Shown here: positions 1-10,382 of the stretch, piece by piece
Position numbering within the stretch: position 1 is the first letter of the stretch
Layout: each line of letters starts with the position of its first letter
From: Diplosphaera chodatii
Taxonomy: Eukaryota > Chlorophyta > Trebouxiophyceae > Prasiolales > Stichococcaceae
DNA length: 64,000 bases
NCBI GenBank assembly: GCA_032358165.1
Contig: JAALGY010000051.1
Coordinates: 434,001-498,000, forward strand
Direction: 5' to 3'
Made by a program: the position numbers and the translations under genes
The notes under the pieces: model-generated
What the model was told of the DNA's origin: nothing
Seen by the model: the letters and a program-made list of their open reading frames with translations, nothing else
Database searches by the model: none

Positions 1-265
1 CGGGGTAGCTGGGCTCCTGCAGTGGCACCCGCACGCCGCCATTCCAGAAGAGCGTGCCAGTCGAAAGCTTCAGCCCCGCGCCCAGCGCCGCGTTCTTCTC
101 GGGCAGCCGACCCAGCGACGTTCCGGCGCTCAGCGTGACGCGCGCAAAGTGGCGATCGTCCCGTGCCGCAATCCAGATGTGGGGCAAGGCTTCACTTTCG
201 ACTGCCCCACCGCCCAAGGCGCTGCTGCCACCCACCGCAAGACCGCTGCGCACAACGCCCGGCAT
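1..265 (-). CDS. Partial protein of unknown function, beta-strand-rich, cut by left edge
   Basis: An open frame reads from an ATG at 263-265 to the window edge (88 codons) with no stop. After a Gly/Ser/Ala-rich start (MPGVVRSGLAVGG) it alternates hydrophobic and polar residues, for example HIWIAARDDRHFARVTLSAG and later GLKLSTGTLFWNGGVRVPL, which looks like successive beta strands. Plastid outer-envelope or lipid-transfer barrels have such a texture, but I do not recognise a family. The ATG could also lie inside an exon, because a possible acceptor (GCTCAG) sits just upstream. The 3' part lies outside the window. That it is coding is reasonable; its function is unknown. Confidence 0.5.
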   Translation of the reverse strand, partial: MPGVVRSGLAVGGSSALGGGAVESEALPHIWIAARDDRHFARVTLSAGTSLGRLPEKNAALGAGLKLSTGTLFWNGGVRVPLQEPSYP

Positions 266-949
266 GCTTGTTGCTGAGCTACAGCAGATGCGAAGTAAGT
301 ACACTTGTTAGCAGATGTTGCTGTTGCGCAGGCGATCTGATGCGTGCAACTTCGTGTCCACGGGATGTGCAAATGAGCCAATCACAAGGTCCCTCGGCAC
401 GATCACAGCAGGTGCAGGCTCGACAGAACGCACCGCGTCTTGCCCATCTGCATCTGACATGCTGTGCAGACGCGTTGCAGCAAGGCCAGTCAGCGGCAGA
501 CCCCAGCACTGCCGTGGTGCTTCAAAACCTCATCACTGGAGCAGATTTGGGCGTGCATGTCTTGAATTGTGGGTCTGAGGCTACACAAAGATCACACAGG
601 ACCATCAATACTAGTGTGGGCGGCGGCCACGGAACGGCGCTTTGCATGCAATCTGTCGCGCGGTGCACCCAGTCGGCCTGCACCTCCAGCAGGGCGTCAT
701 TCACAGCGCGTGAAGCTGCTGTTATATCGCCGGGAGCTGTCAGGAGGCGTTGCAGGGGCCTGTGCGGTGTTGTAGAAGCTGCTGGCGCCCCCCCATCGTT
801 CAGCAGCCAGCAGCTGCCACGCATCATTGAGTCCATTCCCCGGAAGGTGCTCATTGCATGCTTGAAGTGGTGCAATGTTTGCGATGCACATCTGACGACA
901 AGCGGCCAGAACCAGTGGTGTATCAGATTGTTGCCGGGATGCACTGCAG
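266..949. promoter_or_regulatory. Divergent spacer, about 0.7 kb
   Basis: This lies between the left-edge minus-strand gene and the plus-strand membrane-protein gene. It should hold both promoters and probably the unresolved first exon of the plus-strand gene. A 272-codon plus frame crosses it, but it is Cys/Arg/Gln-rich, unlike a folded protein. No specific element is recognised. Confidence 0.35.
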
Positions 950-1811
950 GGCCCCGCTGCCGGCTTTCCACACTTTCCTGAGGTGAACCTTCGAGAGCCA
1001 ATCCAATGGGTACAGAAGGAGGCAGCCGGCGGTCTGTATGGCTGGCCGATGCTGATCTTCGCGGCAGCAGCGCTCGCGGTGCTTGCAGAAACAGCCCTGC
1101 TAGCGAAGGTGTGCCATTGGTGGTGTGAAAGGAGCCAGATGCGCCTCACATGTGCAGACTGTCACAACTGCAATTCTGGGCAAAAAGCAGTGCTGCTGCA
1201 CCCACACACGACAGCAGGCCTGCAGGTCGTGGCACCAGGGTCGTATAGCAGCGTGCAGCGAGGTTCGCACTGTATTGTCCTATCGCATCGTTTGCCACAT
1301 GTACATTGTTTTCGGATCTAACTGACTGCAAAGTGCAGGACAAGCTGACAGGGCAGACATGGCAGAGCCGCAGCGAGCGGCGAGAAGTGCAGGACGCAGC
1401 ACGGCAGGCAGACGATGGTCAGGGGGCAGATGCGTTTGCGCAGCAGCTAGCAAAAGCGCCTGAGCCGGAGCGGCAGCTGCTGGTGCGACGTGCACCTGCC
1501 TGCATCAGACATGCTGGATCTTGAGTTGTGCAGATGATGCGCACATTGTTCCAAAGCCGCACGGAAGCCCCGGCAGATGATCCAAGAAGCAAGCGGTGCA
1601 CAGGCAACCATTACTCAAGCTTCCTTCGGACGTGAGAAAGCTTTTGCACCGCCTGCAGGCCGCGGAGCAGGAATACAAGAAGCAGCTGCTGCAGACAGAC
1701 CGGCTGGATGAGCGCAACCGGGGGCTGCTCTGGCTGGCTGGTGCGACGGTTGGCATGCTGTGGATAGCTGGTGCCTTCGAGATTGATGCTACACATCCAT
1801 TCATATTCTGA
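950..1811 (+). CDS. Small predicted membrane protein, 5' end unresolved
   Basis: Three exons join in phase: 950-1108, 1339-1482 and 1620-1811 (TGA). The first follows CTGCAG and starts GPAAGFPHFPEV; it contains a membrane-like stretch (WPMLIFAAAALAVLAETALL). The second is charged and Gln/Ala-rich. The third has a helical amphipathic run (KLLHRLQAAEQEYKKQLL), then a second hydrophobic span (GLLWLAGATVGMLWIAGAF) and a short polar tail. The whole is about 165 residues with two likely transmembrane helices flanking a charged, possibly coiled-coil linker. The initiator ATG must be upstream and I could not place it. The third acceptor (ACTCAAG) is weak. I do not recognise the family. Confidence 0.45.
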
Positions 1812-2127
1812 GCAGCTCGCCATCAAAGGCGTTTACAGGACGGGCATTCCAGGGCAGGATTGGAATAGTCGTTGGGGTCGGAAACCATCTGAATATGTCG
1901 TCCACATGTTGCAGTGCAGCAGTTGGTGCACTTGTGATACGCCCAACATCATGCAAGTACAGGCACTACCGTCTAGGAAGGCTTCTTGTGACGCAAGGCA
2001 ATGCAGTCGTGTGCGTTGTTGGGTCAGCTATACTGCAAGTTTGCAGAGTGTTTTATACTGGCATTCATATCACACTTCGCACACCGACATCCAGCGCCCA
2101 GCGCAGTGCCACAGCCTCTGAGAACTG
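1812..2127. other. Convergent 3' spacer
   Basis: This lies between the stop of the small membrane-protein gene (+) and the stop of the UBX gene (-). It is presumably two 3' untranslated regions. A TTACA (TGTAA on the minus strand) near 1830 could be a chlorophyte-type polyadenylation signal for the UBX gene. Nothing else is recognised. Confidence 0.3.
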
Positions 2128-5010
2128 TCAGCCCACAGACGGCCGCGCCTCTGCCAACAGGCTGTCCCGCAGCGCTGGCAAGCGAGCATCCGGCCCACCA
2201 TGGTCGAGCCACCTGGTGCCGGTGGTGCAGATGCGCTTGAGCACCATGCAGCCTCTGTTATAGCACACTGTGCACGCTGTGCGAATTCAGTAAGGGAGAG
2301 CGCTTGCTGGGGACAATCAGCCAGGCACAGCTGGCAACAGGTTCACCTGAAGTTTAGCAGGCTGCTGGGCAGCAGGTCCGCCTGCCGGACCGTGCCAGCG
2401 GACGTCACCAGGGGCCGCCGCGCCGGCGTGATGAGCTCGTAGGTGCGCGACGGATCGCGCAGGGAATCTGACACCCACTCAAATATGCGCGACACCTGCA
2501 CGTTGTAGTTGATTCGTGATGACTTGATTCCCGCACGGTGCTTTGCTGCTAGGTAGTGATCACTGGCTGCTCCTCACTTGACGGGGCGGGCTGGAAGGGC
2601 CCCGCAGCAACAGCAGCGGTGTCAGCAATACTGAAGTGGTGCATGCTGGTGCGCTAACTGTGTGTACAAATGGCATAGCCGAGAAACACTGCCGCAAGCC
2701 CTCGCAATCCGCCTATACCGGGTACTGCATGTGGCCGTTCGTACTGTCCACATGACACACGATGCAGTTGACACTGTTAGGTGGACGATGGAGTCTCCGC
2801 AATTGCTCACCGGCTCGCCGCCGTTGAACTCGCCCTGTAGCATCAACCCATCCGGCAGTCGCACACGGATCAGCGCATGCGAGGGCGTCCTGGCCTTTGA
2901 TGCCCCACCAGCAGCAAGCTTCGCCCTGGGTTCCCGTGTCATCAGCATCTGCAAACCAACCAGCTTTCACGTAGCCTGTACAACAATGGTGGACGGTTGT
3001 TGCCAGGCGAAGAGTATGTTGCGGTATCCACAATGGCCTGGCAAGCATCGAATGGGTTCCAGAGGGACACACATCACTTGAGGCTGCTCTGAGTTTCGAG
3101 ACACCATACAACTCCACACACGCAGCAACGGAGGTGCTGACTGCACCTGCCCCTGCTCCTGCTTTCGGCGCGCAGCAAGGTAGGCGGCTTTCACGTCAGC
3201 GGGTGTGCGCCTGAACACCTCGTCCGAGACATCCATCGCTGGGTTCTCCGGCAAGAGCACCTGCGCCCAACATACAGTCGCATGCTGCAGGACAACTGAC
3301 ACTGCAAAGTGCGAAGGCGCGGCACTTGGGGGTCCTAAGATATCGAAGCATCTTGCTCGCACTGCAACTCGGACGATCCATGCAACATTGCAGCTGAGTT
3401 GGGAGCAACAAACAGAGCCATCGCCGGCCGCTGAGCTTCTGCGACTGCAGCAGTAAGTGCATGCACCTGCGTCTGGCGGTCGCGGGGCTCTGCAGCTGCG
3501 GCTGAGGCTGAGGCTGCTCCTGCTGCTGGCTGTCCGTGCTGCTGCTGCCGCTGTGTCTGTGTCTGTTGGGCAGGAGCCGGGTCTGCCTGGCTGGCAGCTG
3601 CCTGGTCGTCGGCCTCTGCCCTGGCAGCATTGGACCATTGGATGGGCGGATTGACACTCCACGAGTGCGGCTGCTGCGGCTTGTTGAACTTATCATCCAG
3701 GGCTTGCACTGCTGAGCGTAGTCGCTCGATATCATCACCCTCTGGAAACACTGCATACCTGCATACCGCGTACTGGCTTGTAGAATCACCGCAACAGACC
3801 CATGCTTGCCGAGAACTGAGTGGCAGCGGAGTAGCCGCAGAGCGGCACGCAACCCAGGTGGTGGGGGTTTACCCGTCTGCCTCATCAAACACAAGCTGGA
3901 AGCCGGCTGCCTGCAGGAACTCCAGGCCGCCCGAAACGTTCACCAGCTCGTCTTGCACCTTCTTGTTGCTTAGCCGCAGCTTCCTGAGGCACAATAAACA
4001 TGCAGGTGTCCTTGTGGCTCGGCGATGGACCCTTGACCCAGCACAAGCATGTGCCAGGAGGTGGACTGGCTGGCAGTTGCCATGCACTGTACCATGGCCC
4101 ACCTGTACTTTTCCTCGCTTGGCTTGCCGATGATGTTTTTGAGCACCCTGCCAAGGAGCTCTGCTGACTTGACGCCTTGCGCCTCACCATACAGCAAGGC
4201 AGCAGCTGCCTGCAGCTCCTCGCTGAGGGGCCCTGCAGCTTCAGCAGACATGAGCCGGTATCAAACCTGTGGGGTCTGCGACGTGCAATGTGACAGCACG
4301 GCGCATTATCGGCACGATGGCGGGCGCTCAGGCCTGGTCCAGCACTCTGTGCTTGGGCGCATAGCCGCACGTGTATCACTGCAGCAAGACTCACCAGCAT
4401 CTGTCGGCACGGCGCCATTTACCGAGGTCCATCCTGATGCTTCGCCATCTGCCGCTGGCAGTGGTGCCTGAATGTCACTGACAGCCGCTGCACTGGAGCT
4501 GGTGCTGGCAGGAACATCCTGAATATGGCCACCACCGCCGCTGCCAGCCCTGCCGCCAGCGCCGCCGCTGCTGCTGGGGTCAGAGCCGCTGAAGCCGAGC
4601 TTGCGGCCCGGCGGCGGCGCCTCTGGCTCCTTCGGGCGGGGCCGCTGCGGCGGCGGTTGCCTGAGAGCGGACAGCGGCGCCGCTGGCCGCACCGCCCGGT
4701 CGTTGGCCACGGCAGACTGCAGGGCAGCATGTTCAATAGGTCACAATCGGGGTTGCCGCAGAGTGCGCAGCGTGATGCACCTCTGCAATGAATTTGTGCG
4801 AAAACACCGATGGATGTCTTTGTATCAGCGAGCTGCAGCAGCCCTGTGGCGTGCTCCAAGGGCTGCTGTGCGGGTCGTCGTGCAGCGGACCTTGGGCGCG
4901 TCCGCTGTCCCGAGCTTCTGCCCTTGTCCCTTAAAGCCCTTTGGCTTCTTGCTGCCAAACAGGCTCAGCTTGCTCCATTTCTCCTTGAGTTCCTTCTGGA
5001 AGTCGCTCAT
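2128..5010 (-). CDS. PUB + UBX domain protein (UBXD1/PUX2-like p97/CDC48 cofactor)
   Basis: Nine exons join in phase (5010-4891, 4716-4395, 4232-4103, 3983-3873, 3758-3467, 3260-3147, 2948-2811, 2495-2347, 2212-2128) into about 486 residues. The start MSDFQKELKEKWSKLSLFG runs into a GQGQKLG element like the UBXD1 N-terminus. A Pro/Gly/Ser-rich linker follows. A PUB domain spans about residues 148-227 (KSAELLGRVLKNIIGKPSEE, RLSNKKVQDELVNVSGGLEF), then a Gln/Ala-rich linker and a C-terminal UBX domain from about residue 380 (ALIRVRLPDGLMLQGEF; VSRIFEWVSDSL; LPSSLLNFRW). In this family the PUB and UBX domains bind the AAA ATPase p97/CDC48 and adjust substrate handling in protein turnover. Architecture and order match UBXD1 and plant PUX2. 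No catalytic activity is expected. Confidence 0.88.
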
Positions 5011-5392
5011 CTTGACCCGTCACCGGACAGTGCTGTCACCACTTCCAAGCCATGCAGATCGCTTCAGATCGCAAAAGGTAACAAGCCTGATGCAGCTTGC
5101 TGTGTGCCGAAAAATGCTTGGGTGAACGCTTGAAGTTGATAGTGACACATGCGGCGGCAACTGGCGCAATGAGCTTTGACTGTCCACGTCGGGGCAGTGT
5201 CTCATGTATGGACTCCTCGGCACTGAGGACTGCTGAATCCATTACATCAGGGTTTCTCATGCATGCAACGTTGCCACCCAGCTATAACAGGAGCACAGCA
5301 TGCAATCGCTTGGCTTGCAGTCGCGTTCGTAAAGCAGCACCTGCAGTGTTCCGCCAGGGCAACCTGTTCAGGCCTACGTGCAGCGCGCCATC

Positions 5393-6058
5393 ATGGTGTC
5401 AGCAGCGACCACGGCAGCGGCACTGTCGAAGGCTGCAGCATTCGTGCTGCTGTACTACATCTGCCTCAAGCGCGTGTGCCTGCCGCGAGAGGAGCACCTC
5501 AGCTACACAGCCGCCGAGGCGGTCGACCCCGCAGAGCGCCTCGTCCTGCAGGCTGTTAGCTTTGCCCGCCAGTGGATAGATGCTGCGGGCGCAACGGCGC
5601 TGCTCATCTACCTTCTGCCGCCTCAACGGCTGTGGAGCTGGGTGCTGTGGAGCGGCCTGTACGATGGCCGCAGACGGCTGCGAGGATGGACGGTGGTGGA
5701 CATGCTGAGCGCCATGGTGTGCGCCGGAGGCTATTTTCTGCGGACGGCAGCCTTCAACGCGCTGGGCCACCACTTTACTTTCGTGGTCACGGTTCGGTCA
5801 GACCATCAACTGGTCAATACAGGGCCATTTCGGTACCTGATGCACCCGTCCTACACTGGCATCTTGATGGTGCAGCTGGGCATAGCGGTGTATATGGGAT
5901 GCAGACGGGTGTGGTTCATTGCGCTGATGGCAGGCTTTGCAGGCTTTGCTGTCCTAAAACGCATGGCTGTGGAGGAGGCTGCGCTGCAGACTAAGTTCGG
6001 GGGTGAGTGGGATGCGTATGCCAGGGAGCGGTGGCGGCTGGTGCCTTACTTGTATTGA
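5393..6058 (+). CDS. Isoprenylcysteine carboxyl methyltransferase (ICMT)-family membrane enzyme
   Basis: Single-exon frame of 221 residues from ATG (MVSAATTAAALSKAAAFVLL) to TGA. Several hydrophobic helices precede the ICMT signature: GPFRYLMHPSYTGILMVQLG around residues 144-163, then a C-terminal cytosolic segment with AVEEAALQTKFGGEWDAYAR and the closing RLVPYLY. In the family this C-terminal half binds S-adenosylmethionine and methylates the carboxyl of prenylated C-terminal cysteines at the ER membrane. Some ICMT-like proteins act on other substrates, so the exact substrate is inferred. An in-frame GTG five codons upstream exists, but the ATG at 5393 is the natural start. It is intronless while most neighbours are split. 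It lies divergent from the UBX gene, 382 bp away. Confidence 0.8.
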   Translation: MVSAATTAAALSKAAAFVLLYYICLKRVCLPREEHLSYTAAEAVDPAERLVLQAVSFARQWIDAAGATALLIYLLPPQRLWSWVLWSGLYDGRRRLRGWTVVDMLSAMVCAGGYFLRTAAFNALGHHFTFVVTVRSDHQLVNTGPFRYLMHPSYTGILMVQLGIAVYMGCRRVWFIALMAGFAGFAVLKRMAVEEAALQTKFGGEWDAYARERWRLVPYLY

Positions 6059-6432
6059 GCGTGCATCGTCTGAGCGTTTGACAACGGAGAGGAACAGCGC
6101 GGAGGGTTACAACAACCTTGATGCAAACAGATGTCCTCTTCTCTGACAACACAAGGCCACGGCTGCAAGCTACAAGTGGCTTGTCATCAACCCGATACAC
6201 CTGCTACACCTAATATACACCATTGTACAGTCGGTCGGCACAGCTGCGACTGGTGCCCACCAGCAAGAAAAGGCACATGATGCTCAACAGTCAACTAGAG
6301 CTATGCATGCCACCTCAACTCCCAGAGGTGCGCCGCTCGTGCGGGCGATCAAGGCAGCGCAAAAACAGCAACTCAGCTGGCAAACCTGAGGTTTGGAACA
6401 CGATCTGCAGAACCAGCATGAGCGAGCGGGCG
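6059..6432. other. Convergent 3' spacer between ICMT-like and CID7-like genes
   Basis: This lies between two stops (ICMT-like + and CID7-like -). TTACA near 6105 could be a minus-strand TGTAA polyadenylation signal. Nothing else is recognised. Confidence 0.3.
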
Positions 6433-9225
6433 TCATGGGCTCCGTATTTCCAGCAAACCTGGCTGCACCTGCCGGAAAGCTATGCCATTGTCCAGCAAGA
6501 ATGCCTCAATTGCCGCTGGCAGTCGGGCCTTGGCCACCTGCAAGCAGTCACAATTGCTTGCGGACTTATGGTGAGAGGCCATCAGACGATGCAGCTAAGA
6601 GAGGCCTTCAGACGGTGCAGCTAGTCACGGCCCTTAAAACAGCCATAGCTTGAACGCCACAGCAGTTCACAGGCGGCACAACTCGCAATCAAGATCGTAC
6701 CTTGGTGTGGTGTCCAGTGCCGACGAGGATCTGCAGGGCGCCACCGCTGCTGCCGCCAGTGGCGTTGCGCCGCCGAAGCTCGGCCTCCAGAATGGCAAGC
6801 GCCTCCGGCACATGCTGCCCGTGCAGGTCGAGCAGCTGGCGCCCGTTGCTGGCTCGAGCAGCCTGCATCAATCAAGCACTGCTCGGGAGCCTTGCAAGTG
6901 CATTTCCGACAGGGTCTGCAACCCAGAACCAGGCATGGCATCATCAGAGGCGATGGCACTGTGTGGACGCATTGCCCAGCAAAGCATGCACGCCAGCAGA
7001 GCAGCACCAGGTGGCACCTGCACATGTGCGGCGTTGCGGCTGGTGTGGATGTCGGCAGACGCCGTGGCGTGCGCCGCCTTCATGGCCTGGTTTGCAGCCC
7101 GCCCCTTCACCCCCAGCTCCTTCGCCAATGCCTTGTTCCCGGTCTGATAGGCGAGCGTGGCCTGTGAGGGCACACCCCAGGTCATTCTGCCATCGACCCT
7201 TACCGACACGGGCAGGACCCAGCAGTTGACCCTGCGGGCGTGCTGCACCTGGACAGCTGACCCTAGCCCTGGTGATGGGGCATGGTGGCGTGAGCGGGGT
7301 GTGGGAGCCAAAACAGTAGTGCGCATCGAAACTGGCATCCGACGGCACGTCGCAAGCGTCCCAGGGGTTTGGTGTCGCCAATCAAACGAGGTCTGCCGTC
7401 ATGGCCTTGCGGCTCGAGCCGACCAGATACCTCATGGCTTTGCTGGAAATGTGATGAGCTCGCGGGGACAGGGGTGCTGATATGATGCGGGACGTGGGCA
7501 TGTGCTTCCCCACGCCAGAATCTGCTGGTGCCTCACCTGCTGGAAGTAGGCATTGCGGACGCGTGCATGGTCCCGGGCCTCGTCACGGGCTGCTGCGTAC
7601 TGCTGCGACACCGAGCGGCCTGTAGACGCCAGACATAATAGCACTTGACGACACCCAGTGAAGCATTGCATAGCCTGCATGGTTGCTGCGATGTCTCAAT
7701 CTGTACGTGAAGGGGTATCGAGAAAACAGCTGCCAGTCCCACCGACGCAGCTTGATGCACACTCACCAGTTTTGACCCATGGCACCGGGCCACCACCAGA
7801 GGGTTCCAGGTGGTGCGGCCGCGATGACTGATTCTGGACCATGTCGGCCATGCCAGCCTTGCCGCCTGCGCCTTGAAGCCTGGCTACAGCTGCAGGTGTG
7901 TCCGGCTGACTCAGCCGCTGCTTTAGTGCTGCGCTGCCCCTTCCGCTCCAGCTCGTCACCCATGCAGCAGGTGCAGCGGCCACGGAACTTGCCTTTGATC
8001 CGTCAGCTGCAGCGCTGCCCAGGGCGGGAAAGGCGGCAGCGTCCAGCGCCGCCTGCTGCTCAGCCTGCGTCAAGAGGAACAGAGAGGCTTGCTCCAGCTC
8101 ACATGGATGCCAACGACAGCAGATGCCGCCGGGGGACTACGTGCGCAGCTAAGCTGCGGTTGCTCCTCCAGGCACTAGGCAGCCGGCATGCGGCCGGGAT
8201 GTGGTCTGGCCTAATAGTGGGGGCTGCTGGAAGGGCGGCAGCCTCCGTGGGATCAGACTCGGTTGTCAGCCGGACGCAGCCGGGCCCCTGCAAGAGGGGC
8301 CCCCGCGCCGATCGGTGTGGGCAGCGGAAGTAAGGGGACAGCCCGCAGATGGGCTGCCTCCAGGCATGCCCGAAGGCAAGCTGCCGGAATGCTGGTGGGA
8401 CATGGTGCGTCAGACAGTCCGACTTGATATGCCAGCCACACATATGACTGTCGAACGCACCCAAAGGTGCTTGCATGCAACCTGACCACAGCTGCTGACT
8501 GCTCTGCTGACACCACGACACTACACTGTTGCTGCCTCAGAGTGTGACAAAAGTTGGAATCAGTAACGCTGAGGTTCATCATGTGACACGCACCTGAGCT
8601 GCAGGCTGTTCCTGCACTGCTCCTGATGGCTGCCGTTGCGCCGACAGCTCGGTCTCCAGCTGGTACAACGCTTCTGCCGCGGCTGTTAAGTCGTAGGAGC
8701 TGGCTTCCAAGGTCGCCCACAGCGCTTCAGAGCTGTAGCCCGGGAACAGCTCTGCCAAGTGACTGACTGCTCCTTCAGCTGCTGCATGCCAGTCCACATC
8801 TGCAGTCCAGGGGTCCTGCAGGGAGGAAGTGGGGAGGAGTGGGACAACGCAGCTGGATGCCAGACAAATTGTGATAGTTCTCCAGCGGAGCCTAGGCTGA
8901 GGGGCCTATCGATGCATAATGTTGTGGACCTTGCACTCGGACAAGCACAGTCGGGCTCCGATGTCACCTCCTGTGCTGGAGTGTCATACTCTGCTTCCCA
9001 TGCGTGGCCATCGTGGGCTGCAGGCCATCCAGCACCCTGCGCCTGCCCACTCTGCCAGTCAGCCGTAGTGTCTGCTGCAGCAGCGGGCTCCGGGGGCCGC
9101 CACTCGGCTGCCGCCGCGCTGAGGTGGGACGGCTGACGGCTGGAGGCTGTTGCCACATTGCCATGTGCCTGATTTGCCTCTCTGGGCAGCAGACCCGCAA
9201 AGGCATCAGGCAGCGGTGTTGACAT
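6433..9225 (-). CDS. CUE + DUF1771 + Smr domain protein (CID7-like PABP-interacting protein)
   Basis: Seven exons join in phase (9225-8968, 8815-8594, 8064-7767, 7619-7537, 7161-7018, 6862-6701, 6537-6433) into about 423 residues. Near the N-terminus is a degenerate PAM2-like stretch ([14 protein letters not shown]). A CUE domain follows ([20 protein letters not shown], then [12 protein letters not shown], residues about 100-140). Next come a low-complexity linker, a DUF1771 helical pair ([34 protein letters not shown]) and a C-terminal Smr domain with [19 protein letters not shown] and ILVGTGHHT, finishing LLEIRSP. This order matches plant CID5/6/7 proteins, which contact poly(A)-binding protein through PAM2 and carry a nuclease-type Smr fold. 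The Smr LDLHG motif is present. An upstream 5' exon cannot be excluded. Confidence 0.85.
6573..6624. repeat. 26-bp imperfect direct tandem duplication in the last CID7-like intron
   Basis: Two adjacent 26-bp units (6573-6598 and 6599-6624), both starting GAGAGGCC, differ at three positions. They sit inside the intron between the two Smr exons. Confidence 0.8.
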
Positions 9226-9352
9226 GGGCTGCGAACCCTGCAGGCGGAGAGCTTCGGATCCGTATGGCTGTGTGCAATGCCATATGAGCTGCCAGCGTTG
9301 ATGTCAACGGCCGACGAGAAATTCCGCTTCACACCTGGTGATTGACTGGTGG

Positions 9353-9654
9353 TCACGGCAGCCGCGGCGGCCGTTCGTGTCTGGCAGGTGGCTGTTCCCT
9401 GTCGCTCTCATAGAAAACGCTGAGGGCTCGGCGCACAGCTGGGCGAATGCCTGTGGCAACAGAAGCTACTCGCCATCACATATGCGAACATCTAATCTGT
9501 GGTGCAAAGGTACGAGTGTACGCTGTTTAGTGTGGACGTTTCACGCAACATGAACGGTGCCAAGCAACAAACCTGAGAACACAGTATCCTGGCCGTTGAC
9601 TCTGCCCCAGTCATACATCAGCATCGTGGCGATGATGCCGCCAGTGACAACCAT
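9353..9654 (-). CDS. 59-residue membrane microprotein, two exons
   Basis: ATG at 9654 sits in a good context (GCTACCATGG). Exon 9654-9573 ends with CAG before a GT donor; exon 9450-9353 starts after CCACAG; they join as a GGC codon and end at TGA, 59 residues. The N-terminus is a hydrophobic segment (MVVTGGIIATMLMYDWG), followed by GRVNGQDTVFSG, a basic amphipathic stretch (IRPAVRRALSVFYESD) and a Pro/Arg tail. One membrane helix with a soluble C-terminus is predicted. It lies only 127 bp from the CID7-like start. I do not recognise the family; a small organelle-membrane subunit is one guess. Support is the exact phase match and clean splice sites. Confidence 0.55.
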
Positions 9655-10382
9655 GGTAGCTGCAAGGGTGTTGAGTGTAAGATGAAGTATTTAGGCGCAG
9701 TGCAAAGTGGCTGAAGTGGCTTGCAGCCGCCACCAATCCCTACAGATGCCACAACATGCCATGCACACAGGATCGCCTCACGCACCAGCTTTCATACGCA
9801 GCTGATAAACTGTTGTTCCACCCTCACGCGGCATGGTAAACGAGGTCCTGGCCGGTGGGCAGCACGGCGGTCGATCCGATGGTCAGGCCAGCCCCAGGCG
9901 GCCTGCCTGTTGTTTCAGCCCGATGGCACCATCGCTGGTGCCATGCACAGGCGATGCGACTGATCACAGCCAGCCCAAGATTGTTTGGAAGGCAGAAGTG
10001 ACACTGAGGCGGCCGCGATCCTGCGAGAGTTGCAACGGGGTGCTGTATAAACATGCCCCTTGCTAGCGAAGGGCGTTTGCAGACAAAGGTGCATCCCAAC
10101 GAATATGGACCAATGTCTGCCCTCTGGTTTATAAAGTCAGCGACCCACGTCTGCCATATCCGCATGCCCTGACTTCGAAGGCCGAGGGACACGACGCCAA
10201 GCTCGATAAACAACACAATGCTCCACCGTTTGCAGGGCTTGCTCAGCGGCGTCGGTGCATGTGCTCTGAGGTAACAGCAACCGCATCGAAACCCACAGCA
10301 GAGGCCTGCTGCTCTGCTGGACTCTGCCTGGCGTGGCTGCTGCCAGTACCACTCATCACATCCTGAGTATTTTTACCCACTC
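9655..10382. other. Spacer downstream of lycopene cyclase
   Basis: About 0.7 kb between the LCYB stop and the start of the 59-residue gene, both on the minus strand. It should contain the LCYB 3' untranslated region and the small gene's promoter. No convincing coding exon or repeat is seen. Confidence 0.35.

Noticed and set aside
163..981. 272-codon plus-strand frame in the left divergent spacer
   Set aside because: Very Cys/Arg/Gln-rich, no domain, and its frame differs from the joined exons that follow. Treated as chance.
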